Source of the DNA: Bacteroidota bacterium
GTDB taxonomy: Bacteria > Bacteroidota > Ignavibacteria > UBA10030 > UBA8401
Direction: 5' to 3'
Length of the DNA: 40,591 nucleotides
NCBI GenBank assembly: GCA_013361065.1
Contig: JABWAK010000015.1
Span: forward strand, 1 to 40,591
A model generated the notes under the pieces. The model made no database searches, was not told the DNA's origin, and saw only the letters and a program-made list of their open reading frames with translations. Shown piece by piece: positions 8,039 to 16,048 of this stretch (position 1 is the stretch's first letter; each line of letters starts with the position of its first letter). A program made the position numbers and the translations under genes.

Positions 8039-11000
8039 GATTGGGAATGGTGATGGAGATCCGGGTTCCGGCACCGGGAGAGGAAACGACGTCCAGCGTT
8101 CCGTTCAGCAAACGGGTCCGCTCTTTCAGGCTCGTCATACCGAGTCCGTCCGACGCGACAGCATCCGCAGCAGCGAATCCTTTTCCGTCATCCCGTACCG
8201 TGATGTGAATGTGGGAATTTGTTGCCGTGAATGCAATCTCCGCAGACGATGCATCGGCATGTTTGATGATATTATTGACGATCTCCTGCAGGATCCTGAA
8301 GATATGGATATCATCCTGCGACCGGCGGAGTTCCGCTCCCTCCTGGATGGTGACCGTGAAATGCGTCCCTCCCGTCTTGCCGGCATTCTCCGCCATGGAA
8401 CGGATGGCACGGTGCAGTCCCAGCCGTTCCAGCTGATGCGGATGCAGGTTGGAGGAGATGCTCCGGACCTCACGGACCGTCTCCTTGGTCAGTTCCGTCA
8501 CCCGTTCGATCTCCTCTTTCTTCTTCCGTTTCGCACCGAGGTACAACTGCAGCGTATTGCTGATGATCAGCAGGTTCTGTCCGATGCCGTCATGCAGTTC
8601 GGAGGCGATCCGCTTCCGCTCACCCTCCTGTGCATCGATGAGCTGACGGGAGAACTCCTGCTGCCGGAGCCGGTCCCGCCGGAACTGCGAGAATTTCCGG
8701 CGCACCACCAGCACGGCAAGGAGGATGGCCATCAGCAGACCAAGAAGACGGACATCGGGACGCTCCCACCAGGGTGGCGAGACCACGATCGTGAGCGGTC
8801 CCGTTTCCGCGCTCCACGTCCGGTTGTCGTTCGCAGCGCGCACCGTGAACCGATAGGTGCCTGGGGCAAGATTGGAGAAGGTGACCTCTGTTCGATTGCC
8901 CGCCGCGATCCACCTGTCACCACCCCCTTCCAAACGATACTCATAGACGATCCCGGCAGGACGCTCATAGTTCAGGGCGGCGTAGGTGAGCGAAATGGTG
9001 TTGCGGTCATAGGTCGTCTCCCACCGGTCGATCAGAGCGTGGTCCTTCCCCCCGTCCAACGGTACACCATCGATACGGACCGACGTCCTGTACAACGGAG
9101 GGATCTCACGTGACGGCTGCAGCGCATCGGGGGCGAACTGCAGCGGGCCATCGGAACCGCTGAAGGAGAGTGTGCCGTCGGACAGTACCGTTGAGTGTCC
9201 GAAATTGAATTCGTAGCCGTTCATCTCCCCGGTCAGATCATAGCTGCGCCACCGGTCCGCCGCGGGATCGAATGCATACAGGAGAGAATGCGGAGCACCG
9301 AACCACAGCGTGCCTCTTGCATCCATCAGCAGCTGATAGACGAACAGACCTTCCCGCCGGAGCCGCGGCCGTGGGGATGCATTCAGCGGATCATCGATGC
9401 TCACGAGACCGCCCTGTGTACCGATCCATACGTTCCCTTGTGCATCCGCTGTAACATATGTGGGCCGGTTGATCGGAAGTTCGGAATCGCTGCTGTCAGC
9501 AAGCATGGTAGTGAATGTTCCCGTTGTTCTGTTCCACTGCTGCAGTCCATTGCCGGTCGCCAGCCAATACTGTCCGGTCCGGTCCCGGACCAGGTCGGCG
9601 ATGAAATTCGATGCAAGACCCGGCGTCTTTTCCGAACGAAGTTGCTGCACGGACGGAACCAGCTCATGCTTCCGGTCGTGCGGAATGAGAAAGAGACCGC
9701 CTCCCCAGGAGACGGACAGGATGTCGCCGGAGGGATCCACGACCGTCTTCTTCATGTACTGCTGCGGGATGATGCGTTCGAAGCGGAGCGGTGCTCCCGC
9801 AACGAAACGCTGCGGCAGACGCACACGCATCAGGCCTTCGCCCCAGGTGCTGATCCACACCGTGCGGTCCTCATCCATCGTCAGATGGATGACTGTGACA
9901 TCCTTTCCGGGACGAAGCCGGTACGGATGGATCCGTCCGTCCGCCGCAGAGCGGACGGAGATGCCGCGCGGTGTGGCGAACCATCGGTTCCCGATCGGGT
10001 CCTGCCAGAGATGGTTGACGGCGGACCGCAGCGGCTGCCGATCCGTTCGGGATGCATGGTACTCACCGCGGAACCGCGGCGGAATAACGGAACGTTTGTT
10101 CAATCCTTTCTGAGTACCGAACCACAGAATGCCGTCCCCGAAATCGCGGATGAAATGGACGGTGTTATTGGAGAGCGAGGTGGAACGTTCAGGATCGTAG
10201 GAATGGAGGACCGCCTTCTGTTCCGCGATGGAATACTCGACCGCACCGTTCAGCGTTCCGATCCACAGGACAGAATCATTCAGCAGATGGACCGCCGGTG
10301 TCAACGTCATGGCGGACAGCGGCGCGGGAAGTGTTGCCGTGATATTAACGGTGCGGAGCGTGGCGGCATCGATCCTGAGAATGCCTTTCCCTCCGGTGGC
10401 CGCCCAGATGGTGCGGCGGTCGGATGAGACGGCGAGGTCGTGGACCTGGATGTTATAGAGGGAAGGTTTCAGCGGGAGACTGAACCGCCCGGTAACGGGA
10501 TCGAACAGCAGGATCCCCTTCCCGAAGGTCGCCAGCCACAGCCTCCCGTCCCGGTCCTCGCGGATCAGATTGATCCGGTTCCCGCGCGGTTCGTCCGGCA
10601 GCGACGCGGAGACCCGGTACTCCTTCCGGAGGCGAAAGTCGTCACCCAGGAGCAGAAGGCCTCTGTTCGTTGCGATCCAGATGCGGTCACGCGAATCCCT
10701 GAAGGCGCTCACGGCGGCCACGGAATCCAGTTCGTCCGTGCGCATGAACTCATCGATGCGGCCGGTGCGGTAATCGTACTGATCGATCCTGCCGGAGTAT
10801 TCAAAGAACAGGATACGGTGGGAATCGAGCGCAAAACAGGAAAGATAGTTCGTTCCGAGCCGGAGAGCGGTGCGGGAAGAATCGTAATGGAACTGCTGGA
10901 AATTCGTTCCGTCGAACCGGCGGATGCCGCCTGCCGTAGCGACCCAAAGGAAGCCGCGGGCATCCTTCACGGCCGCCGTCACGATATTGGATGCCAGCCC

Positions 11001-11117
11001 GTTCCTCCGGGTGTACTGCTCGAACGGGATATCGCCGGGAGCGGCAGCGGCGGCTGAAGAAAGGACCGCAGCGGCGATCAACAGCATCGGAACGCAGGAT
11101 GGTCGCAGCATCGTCAT
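8031..11117 (-). CDS. Periplasmic two-propeller sensor histidine kinase, HisKA_3 type
   Basis: A 1028-aa kinase. A signal peptide (VPMLLIAAAVLSSAAAAA) precedes about 14 degenerate W.(A/G)T..G(I/L) blades (for example GFLWVATAGGIRRFDG, DRIWIATNRGL, GNVWIGTQGGL), consistent with two seven-bladed propellers. A Y_Y_Y domain follows (YEYRLEGGGDRW through APGTYRFTVRAAN), then one membrane helix (about 791-806). The cytoplasmic part has the HisKA_3 motif ERKRIASELHDGIGQNL with His842, an N-box NNIIKHA and ATP-lid motifs DDGKGF and DGLGMTSLKER. This is the periplasmic sensor layout of Bacteroides hybrid systems, but with a NarX-type kinase and a separate regulator, so a classical two-protein system. 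It lies 17 bp downstream of the DUF5916 gene, hinting that ligand import or binding and sensing are linked. Confidence 0.92.
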   Translation of the reverse strand: MTMLRPSCVPMLLIAAAVLSSAAAAAPGDIPFEQYTRRNGLASNIVTAAVKDARGFLWVATAGGIRRFDGTNFQQFHYDSSRTALRLGTNYLSCFALDSHRILFFEYSGRIDQYDYRTGRIDEFMRTDELDSVAAVSAFRDSRDRIWIATNRGLLLLGDDFRLRKEYRVSASLPDEPRGNRINLIREDRDGRLWLATFGKGILLFDPVTGRFSLPLKPSLYNIQVHDLAVSSDRRTIWAATGGKGILRIDAATLRTVNITATLPAPLSAMTLTPAVHLLNDSVLWIGTLNGAVEYSIAEQKAVLHSYDPERSTSLSNNTVHFIRDFGDGILWFGTQKGLNKRSVIPPRFRGEYHASRTDRQPLRSAVNHLWQDPIGNRWFATPRGISVRSAADGRIHPYRLRPGKDVTVIHLTMDEDRTVWISTWGEGLMRVRLPQRFVAGAPLRFERIIPQQYMKKTVVDPSGDILSVSWGGGLFLIPHDRKHELVPSVQQLRSEKTPGLASNFIADLVRDRTGQYWLATGNGLQQWNRTTGTFTTMLADSSDSELPINRPTYVTADAQGNVWIGTQGGLVSIDDPLNASPRPRLRREGLFVYQLLMDARGTLWFGAPHSLLYAFDPAADRWRSYDLTGEMNGYEFNFGHSTVLSDGTLSFSGSDGPLQFAPDALQPSREIPPLYRTSVRIDGVPLDGGKDHALIDRWETTYDRNTISLTYAALNYERPAGIVYEYRLEGGGDRWIAAGNRTEVTFSNLAPGTYRFTVRAANDNRTWSAETGPLTIVVSPPWWERPDVRLLGLLMAILLAVLVVRRKFSQFRRDRLRQQEFSRQLIDAQEGERKRIASELHDGIGQNLLIISNTLQLYLGAKRKKKEEIERVTELTKETVREVRSISSNLHPHQLERLGLHRAIRSMAENAGKTGGTHFTVTIQEGAELRRSQDDIHIFRILQEIVNNIIKHADASSAEIAFTATNSHIHITVRDDGKGFAAADAVASDGLGMTSLKERTRLLNGTLDVVSSPGAGTRISITIPNHG

Positions 11118-11134
11118 ACGGTCCCGGTCCCGGT

Positions 11135-13591
11135 CTACAGGTTCATCCAGTAACTGACCTTCACCGCGAAGACATTGTCCGGCGCCGTGCGCCGGAACGT
11201 GTTCCCCAGATTCGTTCCGAATCCTGTCTCATACCCGCCGCGCTCGAAGAAGGAGCGGCCGTGCGACCAGACGAAATAGAAGGTGCTCCCTTCACGGTAC
11301 TCCCACCGGAGCACCACGTTCGTCTGCAGCGAGGTGCGGTTCACTTCCTCTTCCCTGCCGTACGCGTACGGGACGAGGTTCCGGGCCGGGTCCAGCAGCG
11401 CATAGGTCGTCGTGTCGAACTGCCGCTGTTCCCAATAGAACTGATTGTAGATCTGCAGCGAGAGATCGCTGGTGAAGAGGATGGAACTCCGCAGGGTCAG
11501 GTCGACCCCGTCCACATCGCGGCTGCCGAAGAGCGGCACCGGATCGGCCGCAGCGAACGCGATGAGTGTATCGGTGTACCGGCGCACATAGCGGTCCAGG
11601 TCCCGCTGCCGCTCATAGCCCATCGAGACCTTGTACTCCATCGCCGTGGTCGGCCGCAGGGTGACCACACCCTCCGTATTGGAGATGGTACCGCCGTCCG
11701 CATACCGGCGATAGTTCTGTTCCGCCTCCACGATGATATCCTTCCGGTTATCACTTTCGATCTCGCCGCGGATGAAGAAGCTCGCCGGGATATTATAGAC
11801 GCCGTATCCGCGCGGCTCGTACGGATCCTGTCCGCCGAGTGAGTACGATGTACTGCCGCTGAGGGACCAGTAGTTCACGAACTGCGCCGAGGAGGAGAGA
11901 TTGAATTCGCGGAAGAGGGTCATGCGGTCATAGTTCCACCGCCAGTGGATGTTCCCGTTGAAGGTGTAGGAACGGAAGTAGTCGCCCGGTGTGTAATTGC
12001 GGTAGCCGCCGTTCACTCCCACGCCGTAATCGTTCGGCGAACGGAAAAATCCGATATCGTTGATGTAGTACTTCTTCGATGTGAAATCGAACCCGGCGCC
12101 GTACGTCCACGCGCCGCTCACTTTGGCGAAATTCAGTTTACCGGCCGATCCCTGCTGCAGGTACGGCTGACGCAGCGTCTGGAAGTGTTTATTGATGAAG
12201 GTATTCGCGTGGGAGACGGCCAGGAATCCATAGACGCGGTAGGTGCTGCTGTCCAGCTTCACATCCCAGTCCGTTCCGACGGTGTACGCCGGAACGGCAC
12301 CGGTCCGCGAAGTGCCGGTAACGATCGCCCCGATATTCGAATTCCCCCAGAAATCCTGTTTGATGCGGAAGAGATTGTACGAGGCGCTCGGTTCGGCGCG
12401 GAGCGAACGCTCCCTGCCGAGTGTGTCACGGAACGAGAACTCCTCTTCATCGGTCAGCGCGGTCAGCACACCGATGGAGGTCCCTCCTTCCGTCTTGCCG
12501 GAGAATTTCGCCGCGCCGAGAATGGTAGCGGACCGCGGTTCATCCGTGATGAGTGCGCCTGGTTCCGGCGCTCCCACGGAGATAGGGCGGCCGATGCGGC
12601 GGGAGTAGAACAGTCCCGGACCGAAATCACCGCCGAAGGTGACGAAACGGAGGATCTGCGTCCCTTCGATGAAGAACGGACGTTTCTCCGGATAGAACGT
12701 CTCGAACGAGGAGAGGTTGAGTACCGCAGGGTCCGCCTCCACCTGCGCGAAGTCCGGATTGATGGTGGCATCCAATGTGAAGTTGGAGGTGACGCCGTAT
12801 TTCAGGTCCACACCGGCATCGGGACGGAGCCGTTCGATCTTCACCCGTTCATCCGTGCGGGGATAGTGTTCGGACGATCCGACGGCATACGGGAGCACTT
12901 CTGCGGCGTTCGCGCTTTTAATGTCGGCCATTCCGGTCATGGTGCCGAACTGCGACACGTAACCATCCTTGTGTTTGCTGATCAGGCTCCAGTTGGTCTC
13001 TTCCTGTTTCCGGGCGATCTTCCGAATGACGTTGACACCCCAGGTGTCATTCCCTTCCGTGAACCGGATCTGGGAGAGCGGGATCCTCATCTCCACACTC
13101 CAGCCGTTCTCCAGGATCCTTGTGGCGGTCTCCCACACCGGGTCCCACGATTCATCCTCATCCCGTCCGTCGTTGTATTCCAGCAGATCGGTCTTGCTGC
13201 CCGATGGCAGTACCACAAAGATGAAGGCCGTCTGCCGGTCATAGTAACTGTCGAACGCAACGGCGAACCAGTCGGACTGGGGGACATTGTCCCGCCGGGC
13301 GAGCCGTGACGCGATGCTGTCCGGGTTGGCATCGTACATCATCGCGGTGAGATAGATGTTGTCATCGTCGAAGAGGATGCGGAACTCGGTCCGTTCCGTC
13401 TCGGGCGCATTGTCCACCGGTTCCCGCTGCACGAAACCGGAACCGACCGCTGCCTGCTGCCATACCGCATCGTTCCCGAAACCATCGATGACCGGCGGTG
13501 ATGCAGTACGTGTCGCAGGATAGGAGCGCGGCTGGGCAAAGAGCAGTGAACACAGAACTGCCATACAACAGAAGATCTGGAGGATTCTCAT
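11135..13591 (-). CDS. DUF5916-type outer-membrane protein with N-terminal CBM9-like domain
   Basis: About 818 aa from the ATG at 13591, opening with signal peptide MRILQIFCCMAVLCSLLFAQ. An upstream in-frame start at 13654 precedes it but lacks secretion logic. The N-terminal part is a carbohydrate-binding-module-9-like sandwich (PPVIDGFGNDAVWQQA, FRILFDDDNIYLTAMMYD, GWSVEMRIPLSQIRF). The remainder matches DUF5916: LNLSSFETFYPEKRPFFIEG, LFYSRRIGR, then long amphipathic beta-strands ending in an aromatic/hydrophobic strand (VKVSYWMNL), as expected for an outer-membrane barrel. Substrate and function are unknown. It is probably in one transcription unit with the kinase and regulator downstream. 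Confidence 0.85.
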   Translation of the reverse strand: MRILQIFCCMAVLCSLLFAQPRSYPATRTASPPVIDGFGNDAVWQQAAVGSGFVQREPVDNAPETERTEFRILFDDDNIYLTAMMYDANPDSIASRLARRDNVPQSDWFAVAFDSYYDRQTAFIFVVLPSGSKTDLLEYNDGRDEDESWDPVWETATRILENGWSVEMRIPLSQIRFTEGNDTWGVNVIRKIARKQEETNWSLISKHKDGYVSQFGTMTGMADIKSANAAEVLPYAVGSSEHYPRTDERVKIERLRPDAGVDLKYGVTSNFTLDATINPDFAQVEADPAVLNLSSFETFYPEKRPFFIEGTQILRFVTFGGDFGPGLFYSRRIGRPISVGAPEPGALITDEPRSATILGAAKFSGKTEGGTSIGVLTALTDEEEFSFRDTLGRERSLRAEPSASYNLFRIKQDFWGNSNIGAIVTGTSRTGAVPAYTVGTDWDVKLDSSTYRVYGFLAVSHANTFINKHFQTLRQPYLQQGSAGKLNFAKVSGAWTYGAGFDFTSKKYYINDIGFFRSPNDYGVGVNGGYRNYTPGDYFRSYTFNGNIHWRWNYDRMTLFREFNLSSSAQFVNYWSLSGSTSYSLGGQDPYEPRGYGVYNIPASFFIRGEIESDNRKDIIVEAEQNYRRYADGGTISNTEGVVTLRPTTAMEYKVSMGYERQRDLDRYVRRYTDTLIAFAAADPVPLFGSRDVDGVDLTLRSSILFTSDLSLQIYNQFYWEQRQFDTTTYALLDPARNLVPYAYGREEEVNRTSLQTNVVLRWEYREGSTFYFVWSHGRSFFERGGYETGFGTNLGNTFRRTAPDNVFAVKVSYWMNL

Positions 13592-13678
13592 AGGGGGTTC
13601 GGCTGGTGAATGATGCGCTCTAATTACGCCATTCTCCCCAGGAAACGCAAGCAAATGCCGAACGAAACAGGATAATTG

Positions 13679-14620
13679 TCAATGACCGGAGTGCCGTGTG
13701 CGGACGAATACCGGCCCCTGCTCGTACCGGTATTCGTTGGTCAGCTGTTGTACCCGTCGTCCCTCTTTTGTATAGAGTACAATGCTGAACTTGGTGTTCG
13801 CCGGGTCCGATTCCTCGGTCACCACATACTCCCCGTCCGGCGACCACGTATGCCACCCGAGATTCACGCTGGTATCGGCGGAGAATGGCCTGCCGCCGGT
13901 CCCGTCCGGCCGGATGAGATAGATGCCGGACCGGGAGCGCTGATTGGAGATGTAGGAGATGATGTTCTGATTCGGCTCCCAGAACGGCGGACCGGCGTGA
14001 TAACTGTGGATGAAGGCGGTGGTATCCTCTTCGGGATACCGCGTGAGCCTGCGCAGGTCCGCACCGTTCGCGTCCATCATCCACAGCTCGTCGTATTTCG
14101 TTCCCCGTTTGGACCGGAAGACGACCGTCCTGCCGTCCGGCGAGAAGATCGGATCATTGTCATTGAGAGTGTCGGCGGTGAGCCGGCGGAGTTCCTTCCC
14201 GTTGCGGTCGATGCGGTAGATCTCCCCGCGCCGGTGGTCCTTTGCGGAAGCGACCACGAACTCCGCCCCGTCATTCCTCACACCGATCCAGGAATCCGCT
14301 ACCAGGAAGGAGCTGATCCGACGCACGTTCTTCCCGTCCGCATCCATCTCGTACAGGAAGTATTTGCGGTGGGATGTGTCCCGGTCCGACACGAAATAGA
14401 TCTTGTCTTTGTACGACGCATAGACCCAATCGACCCCTTTCCAGTTGGAGATGTTCCGCTTGTTGGTCCCATCCGGATCCATGGCAAAGATCTCATAGTC
14501 GTCCTTCTCCTTATCGAACAGGACATTATAGACGATCTTCGTCCCGCGCAGTGACGGCGGCACATCGGACTGTCCGACAACCAGGCCGGACACCAGCAGG
14601 AGGAGGAGCAGGATTCTCAT
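13679..14620 (-). CDS. Secreted TolB-like (PD40) six-bladed propeller protein
   Basis: About 313 aa from the ATG at 14620 (MRILLLLLLVSGLVVGQ, a clear signal peptide). A second ATG at 14632 would add four residues and cannot be excluded. At least six PD40-type blades are visible with the (I/L)(Y/F).(M/I)D.(D/N)G motif: YEIFAMDPDGTNKR, YFLYEMDADGKNVRR, GEIYRIDRNGKELRRLT, ELWMMDANGADLRRLT, GIYLIRPDGTGGRPFS and VLYTKEGRRVQQLT. Similar proteins act as periplasmic binding or scaffolding propellers, but no catalytic domain is fused here. It sits 87 bp upstream of the DUF5916 gene on the same strand, and both start regions share the MRIL coding string. Confidence 0.82.
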   Translation of the reverse strand: MRILLLLLLVSGLVVGQSDVPPSLRGTKIVYNVLFDKEKDDYEIFAMDPDGTNKRNISNWKGVDWVYASYKDKIYFVSDRDTSHRKYFLYEMDADGKNVRRISSFLVADSWIGVRNDGAEFVVASAKDHRRGEIYRIDRNGKELRRLTADTLNDNDPIFSPDGRTVVFRSKRGTKYDELWMMDANGADLRRLTRYPEEDTTAFIHSYHAGPPFWEPNQNIISYISNQRSRSGIYLIRPDGTGGRPFSADTSVNLGWHTWSPDGEYVVTEESDPANTKFSIVLYTKEGRRVQQLTNEYRYEQGPVFVRTRHSGH

Positions 14621-14678
14621 AGGAAGATCCATGGGATCGTTATCATTGAGCAACGGCGCGGAGCGGCACGCCGCTCGT

Positions 14679-15089
14679 TCATTTCCAGGCGCCGAGGATC
14701 GCACCCATCACAATGAAGGCGACGACCCAATACGCTCCATTGATGAACCACTGCAGCGTGGGACGCTGCTCGAACAGGTACACCACGCCGAAGGCCGGTG
14801 CCACCCAGCCGATGCCGGTGGCGGCACCCGCAGCGATCCCGAAAGCCAGGTCCGATTGCGGTCCGAGGAACAACGCAAGGTTGAGCGATGCAATGAGCGA
14901 CAGAATGAACGTACCGCCATAGATCTTGGCGGGATTCCCCTGCTTCACCGATTCTTCCGTCATGCCCGCTACTTTCATCCATGCGTTGCCGAACATCAGC
15001 GGCGAGTACCAGATACCGCCGAGCATGAAGGTGGAGAGCGCAGCAGCGATCACCGCCAGCCAGTTGAGACTGTTGAAGGATGTTGCCAT
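14679..15089 (-). CDS. DUF1761-family integral membrane protein
   Basis: About 136 aa with four predicted membrane helices: LNWLAVIAAALSTFMLGGIWYS, GGTFILSLIASLNLALFL, AFGIAAGAATGIGWVAPAFGVVYL and WFINGAYWVVAFIVMGAIL. The GGIWYSPLMFG motif after helix 1 and the AW following it are typical of DUF1761. A strong GGAGGT Shine-Dalgarno (15099-15104 on the minus strand) is 9 nt from the ATG at 15089 but only 3 nt from an in-frame ATG at 15095, so the inner start is preferred. Function is unknown. It heads the leftward run of envelope genes. Confidence 0.85.
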   Translation of the reverse strand: MATSFNSLNWLAVIAAALSTFMLGGIWYSPLMFGNAWMKVAGMTEESVKQGNPAKIYGGTFILSLIASLNLALFLGPQSDLAFGIAAGAATGIGWVAPAFGVVYLFEQRPTLQWFINGAYWVVAFIVMGAILGAWK

Positions 15090-15230
15090 GTCCATAGGAC
15101 CTCCGTTGAATGATGGATGATATGGGTGCATCTGAACCTGCGCCAATCTACGGCATCCGGTCCATGCAGTCAAGCACCATCCGACCGAAACGGGAAAATA
15201 CGGGACCGAAACCGAACGGACCGGGCGGAA

Positions 15231-15260
15231 TCCCGCAGAACCCGCAGAATAACGCAGAAA
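15231..15260 (-). repeat. 30-nt phased GCAGAA/TTCTGCG repeat, copy 1 (inverted)
   Basis: Three CGCAGAA units at 10-nt steps. Read on the minus strand this is three TTCTGCG heptamers ending in GGGA, and it aligns without gaps to the plus-strand copies at 15906-15935 and 16013-16042. It lies upstream of the GxxExxY gene in the opposite orientation to the downstream copies. Confidence 0.75.
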
Positions 15261-15453
15261 TAGAAAAGGATAAACTTATAATGCCAGATCAGTTCATTTC
15301 ATTGGTTTTCCGACGTGTGAAGCAGAACGCATAGAAGAGAACTTCACCGTAAAAAGCGAAAACCAACACTATCAGGTAACTCCGGAACAATCACCCAATA
15401 CAGCAATGGAAATGACTTGGATGATTCAACGAGAATGTACACAATGTCTTGTT

Positions 15454-15461
15454 GGAGGAGG
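15454..15461 (+). promoter_or_regulatory. Strong ribosome-binding site of the GxxExxY gene
   Basis: GGAGGAGG ends 6 nt before the ATG at 15468. It decides the start: an in-frame TTG at 15417 would add 17 residues outside the family fold. Confidence 0.75.
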
Positions 15462-15467
15462 ACCACA

Positions 15468-15845
15468 ATGACAGAAAATGAACTATCGTTTGTCGCGCGG
15501 GGTGCGATCTTTACGGTATTTAAAACATTGGGGCCGGGATTACTGGAATCTGTTTATGAAAGCGCCTTAACCGAGGAGCTCATACGACGAAGGGTCGGCG
15601 TGCGAAGACAAGTGCCGATCCCGGTGTACTATGGGGAGACAACGCTGGATGTAGGATTCCGTCTGGACCTTCTGCTGGACGACAAGGTGATCATTGAAAT
15701 AAAATCTGTAGATTCCCTGACTTCAGTACACCACAAACAGATCATCACATATCTCCGTTTATCGGGGATAAAACTAGGTTTGCTCGTTAACTTCAATACT
15801 ACTGATGTCTCAAAAACTATCTTCCGTAAAGTGAATGGTCTATAA
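15468..15845 (+). CDS. GxxExxY protein, PD-(D/E)XK nuclease superfamily (PDDEXK_3)
   Basis: A 125-aa protein with the family signature G24-P-G-L-L-E27-S-V-Y30 near the N-terminus. The predicted nuclease core follows: DVGFRLDLLLDDKVIIEIKSV, supplying Asp67 and the E77-I-K79 pair, then HHKQIITYLRLSGIKLGLLVNFN. Members are frequent in environmental genomes but their biochemical activity is largely untested; nuclease function is inferred from the fold. The gene is more A+T-rich than its neighbours and is enclosed by oppositely oriented copies of a 30-nt repeat (15231-15260 and 15906-15935), which suggests acquisition as a small unit. No partner antitoxin, methylase or transposase is adjacent. Confidence 0.9.
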   Translation: MTENELSFVARGAIFTVFKTLGPGLLESVYESALTEELIRRRVGVRRQVPIPVYYGETTLDVGFRLDLLLDDKVIIEIKSVDSLTSVHHKQIITYLRLSGIKLGLLVNFNTTDVSKTIFRKVNGL

Positions 15846-15905
15846 TTTCTTTCCTGTTTTCATCTTACAATAGAGAATCAACGTCATTCAAGTATTTTTA
15901 TTATC

Positions 15906-15935
15906 TTTCTGCGGTGTTCTGCGTGTTCGGCGGGA
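15906..15935 (+). repeat. 30-nt phased TTCTGCG repeat, copy 2
   Basis: TTTCTGCG, then TTCTGCG and TTCGGCG at 10-nt steps, then GGGA; a trailing GCAC is shared with copy 3 at 16013-16042. It starts 60 bp after the GxxExxY stop. Confidence 0.75.
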
Positions 15936-16012
15936 GCACTCTTGTTCTCGTCATTGTGTTATGTCGTGCATAGCAAACAGGGTTTTTCATCATTCAGATT
16001 CCTTTCCCTTTC

Positions 16013-16042
16013 TTTCTGCGGGGTTCTGCGTATTCTGCGGGA
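16013..16042 (+). repeat. 30-nt phased TTCTGCG repeat, copy 3, overlapping the ribosome-binding site of the LytS gene
   Basis: Same layout as copy 2, 107 bp further on, with the shared tail GGGAGCAC (16039-16046). The GGGAG of this tail lies 5 nt before the GTG start of the kinase at 16049 and would serve as its Shine-Dalgarno sequence. Confidence 0.75.
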
Positions 16043-16048
16043 GCACAT

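Larger units (their letters stand above)
15096..15467. other. Divergent spacer between DUF1761 and GxxExxY genes
   Basis: About 370 bp with no credible gene. It must hold promoters for both flanking units, but none could be assigned with confidence. It contains the minus-strand copy of the 30-nt repeat at 15231-15260. Base composition drops toward A+T from about 15250 onward, continuing through the GxxExxY gene. Confidence 0.5.

Noticed and set aside
9195-10427. A 410-codon plus-strand frame inside the propeller kinase region, with similar long frames at 8022-9113, 11945-13309, 23432-24808 and 19855-21438
   Set aside because: All lie opposite genes with clear domains; the strong GC codon bias of the genome keeps antisense frames open.
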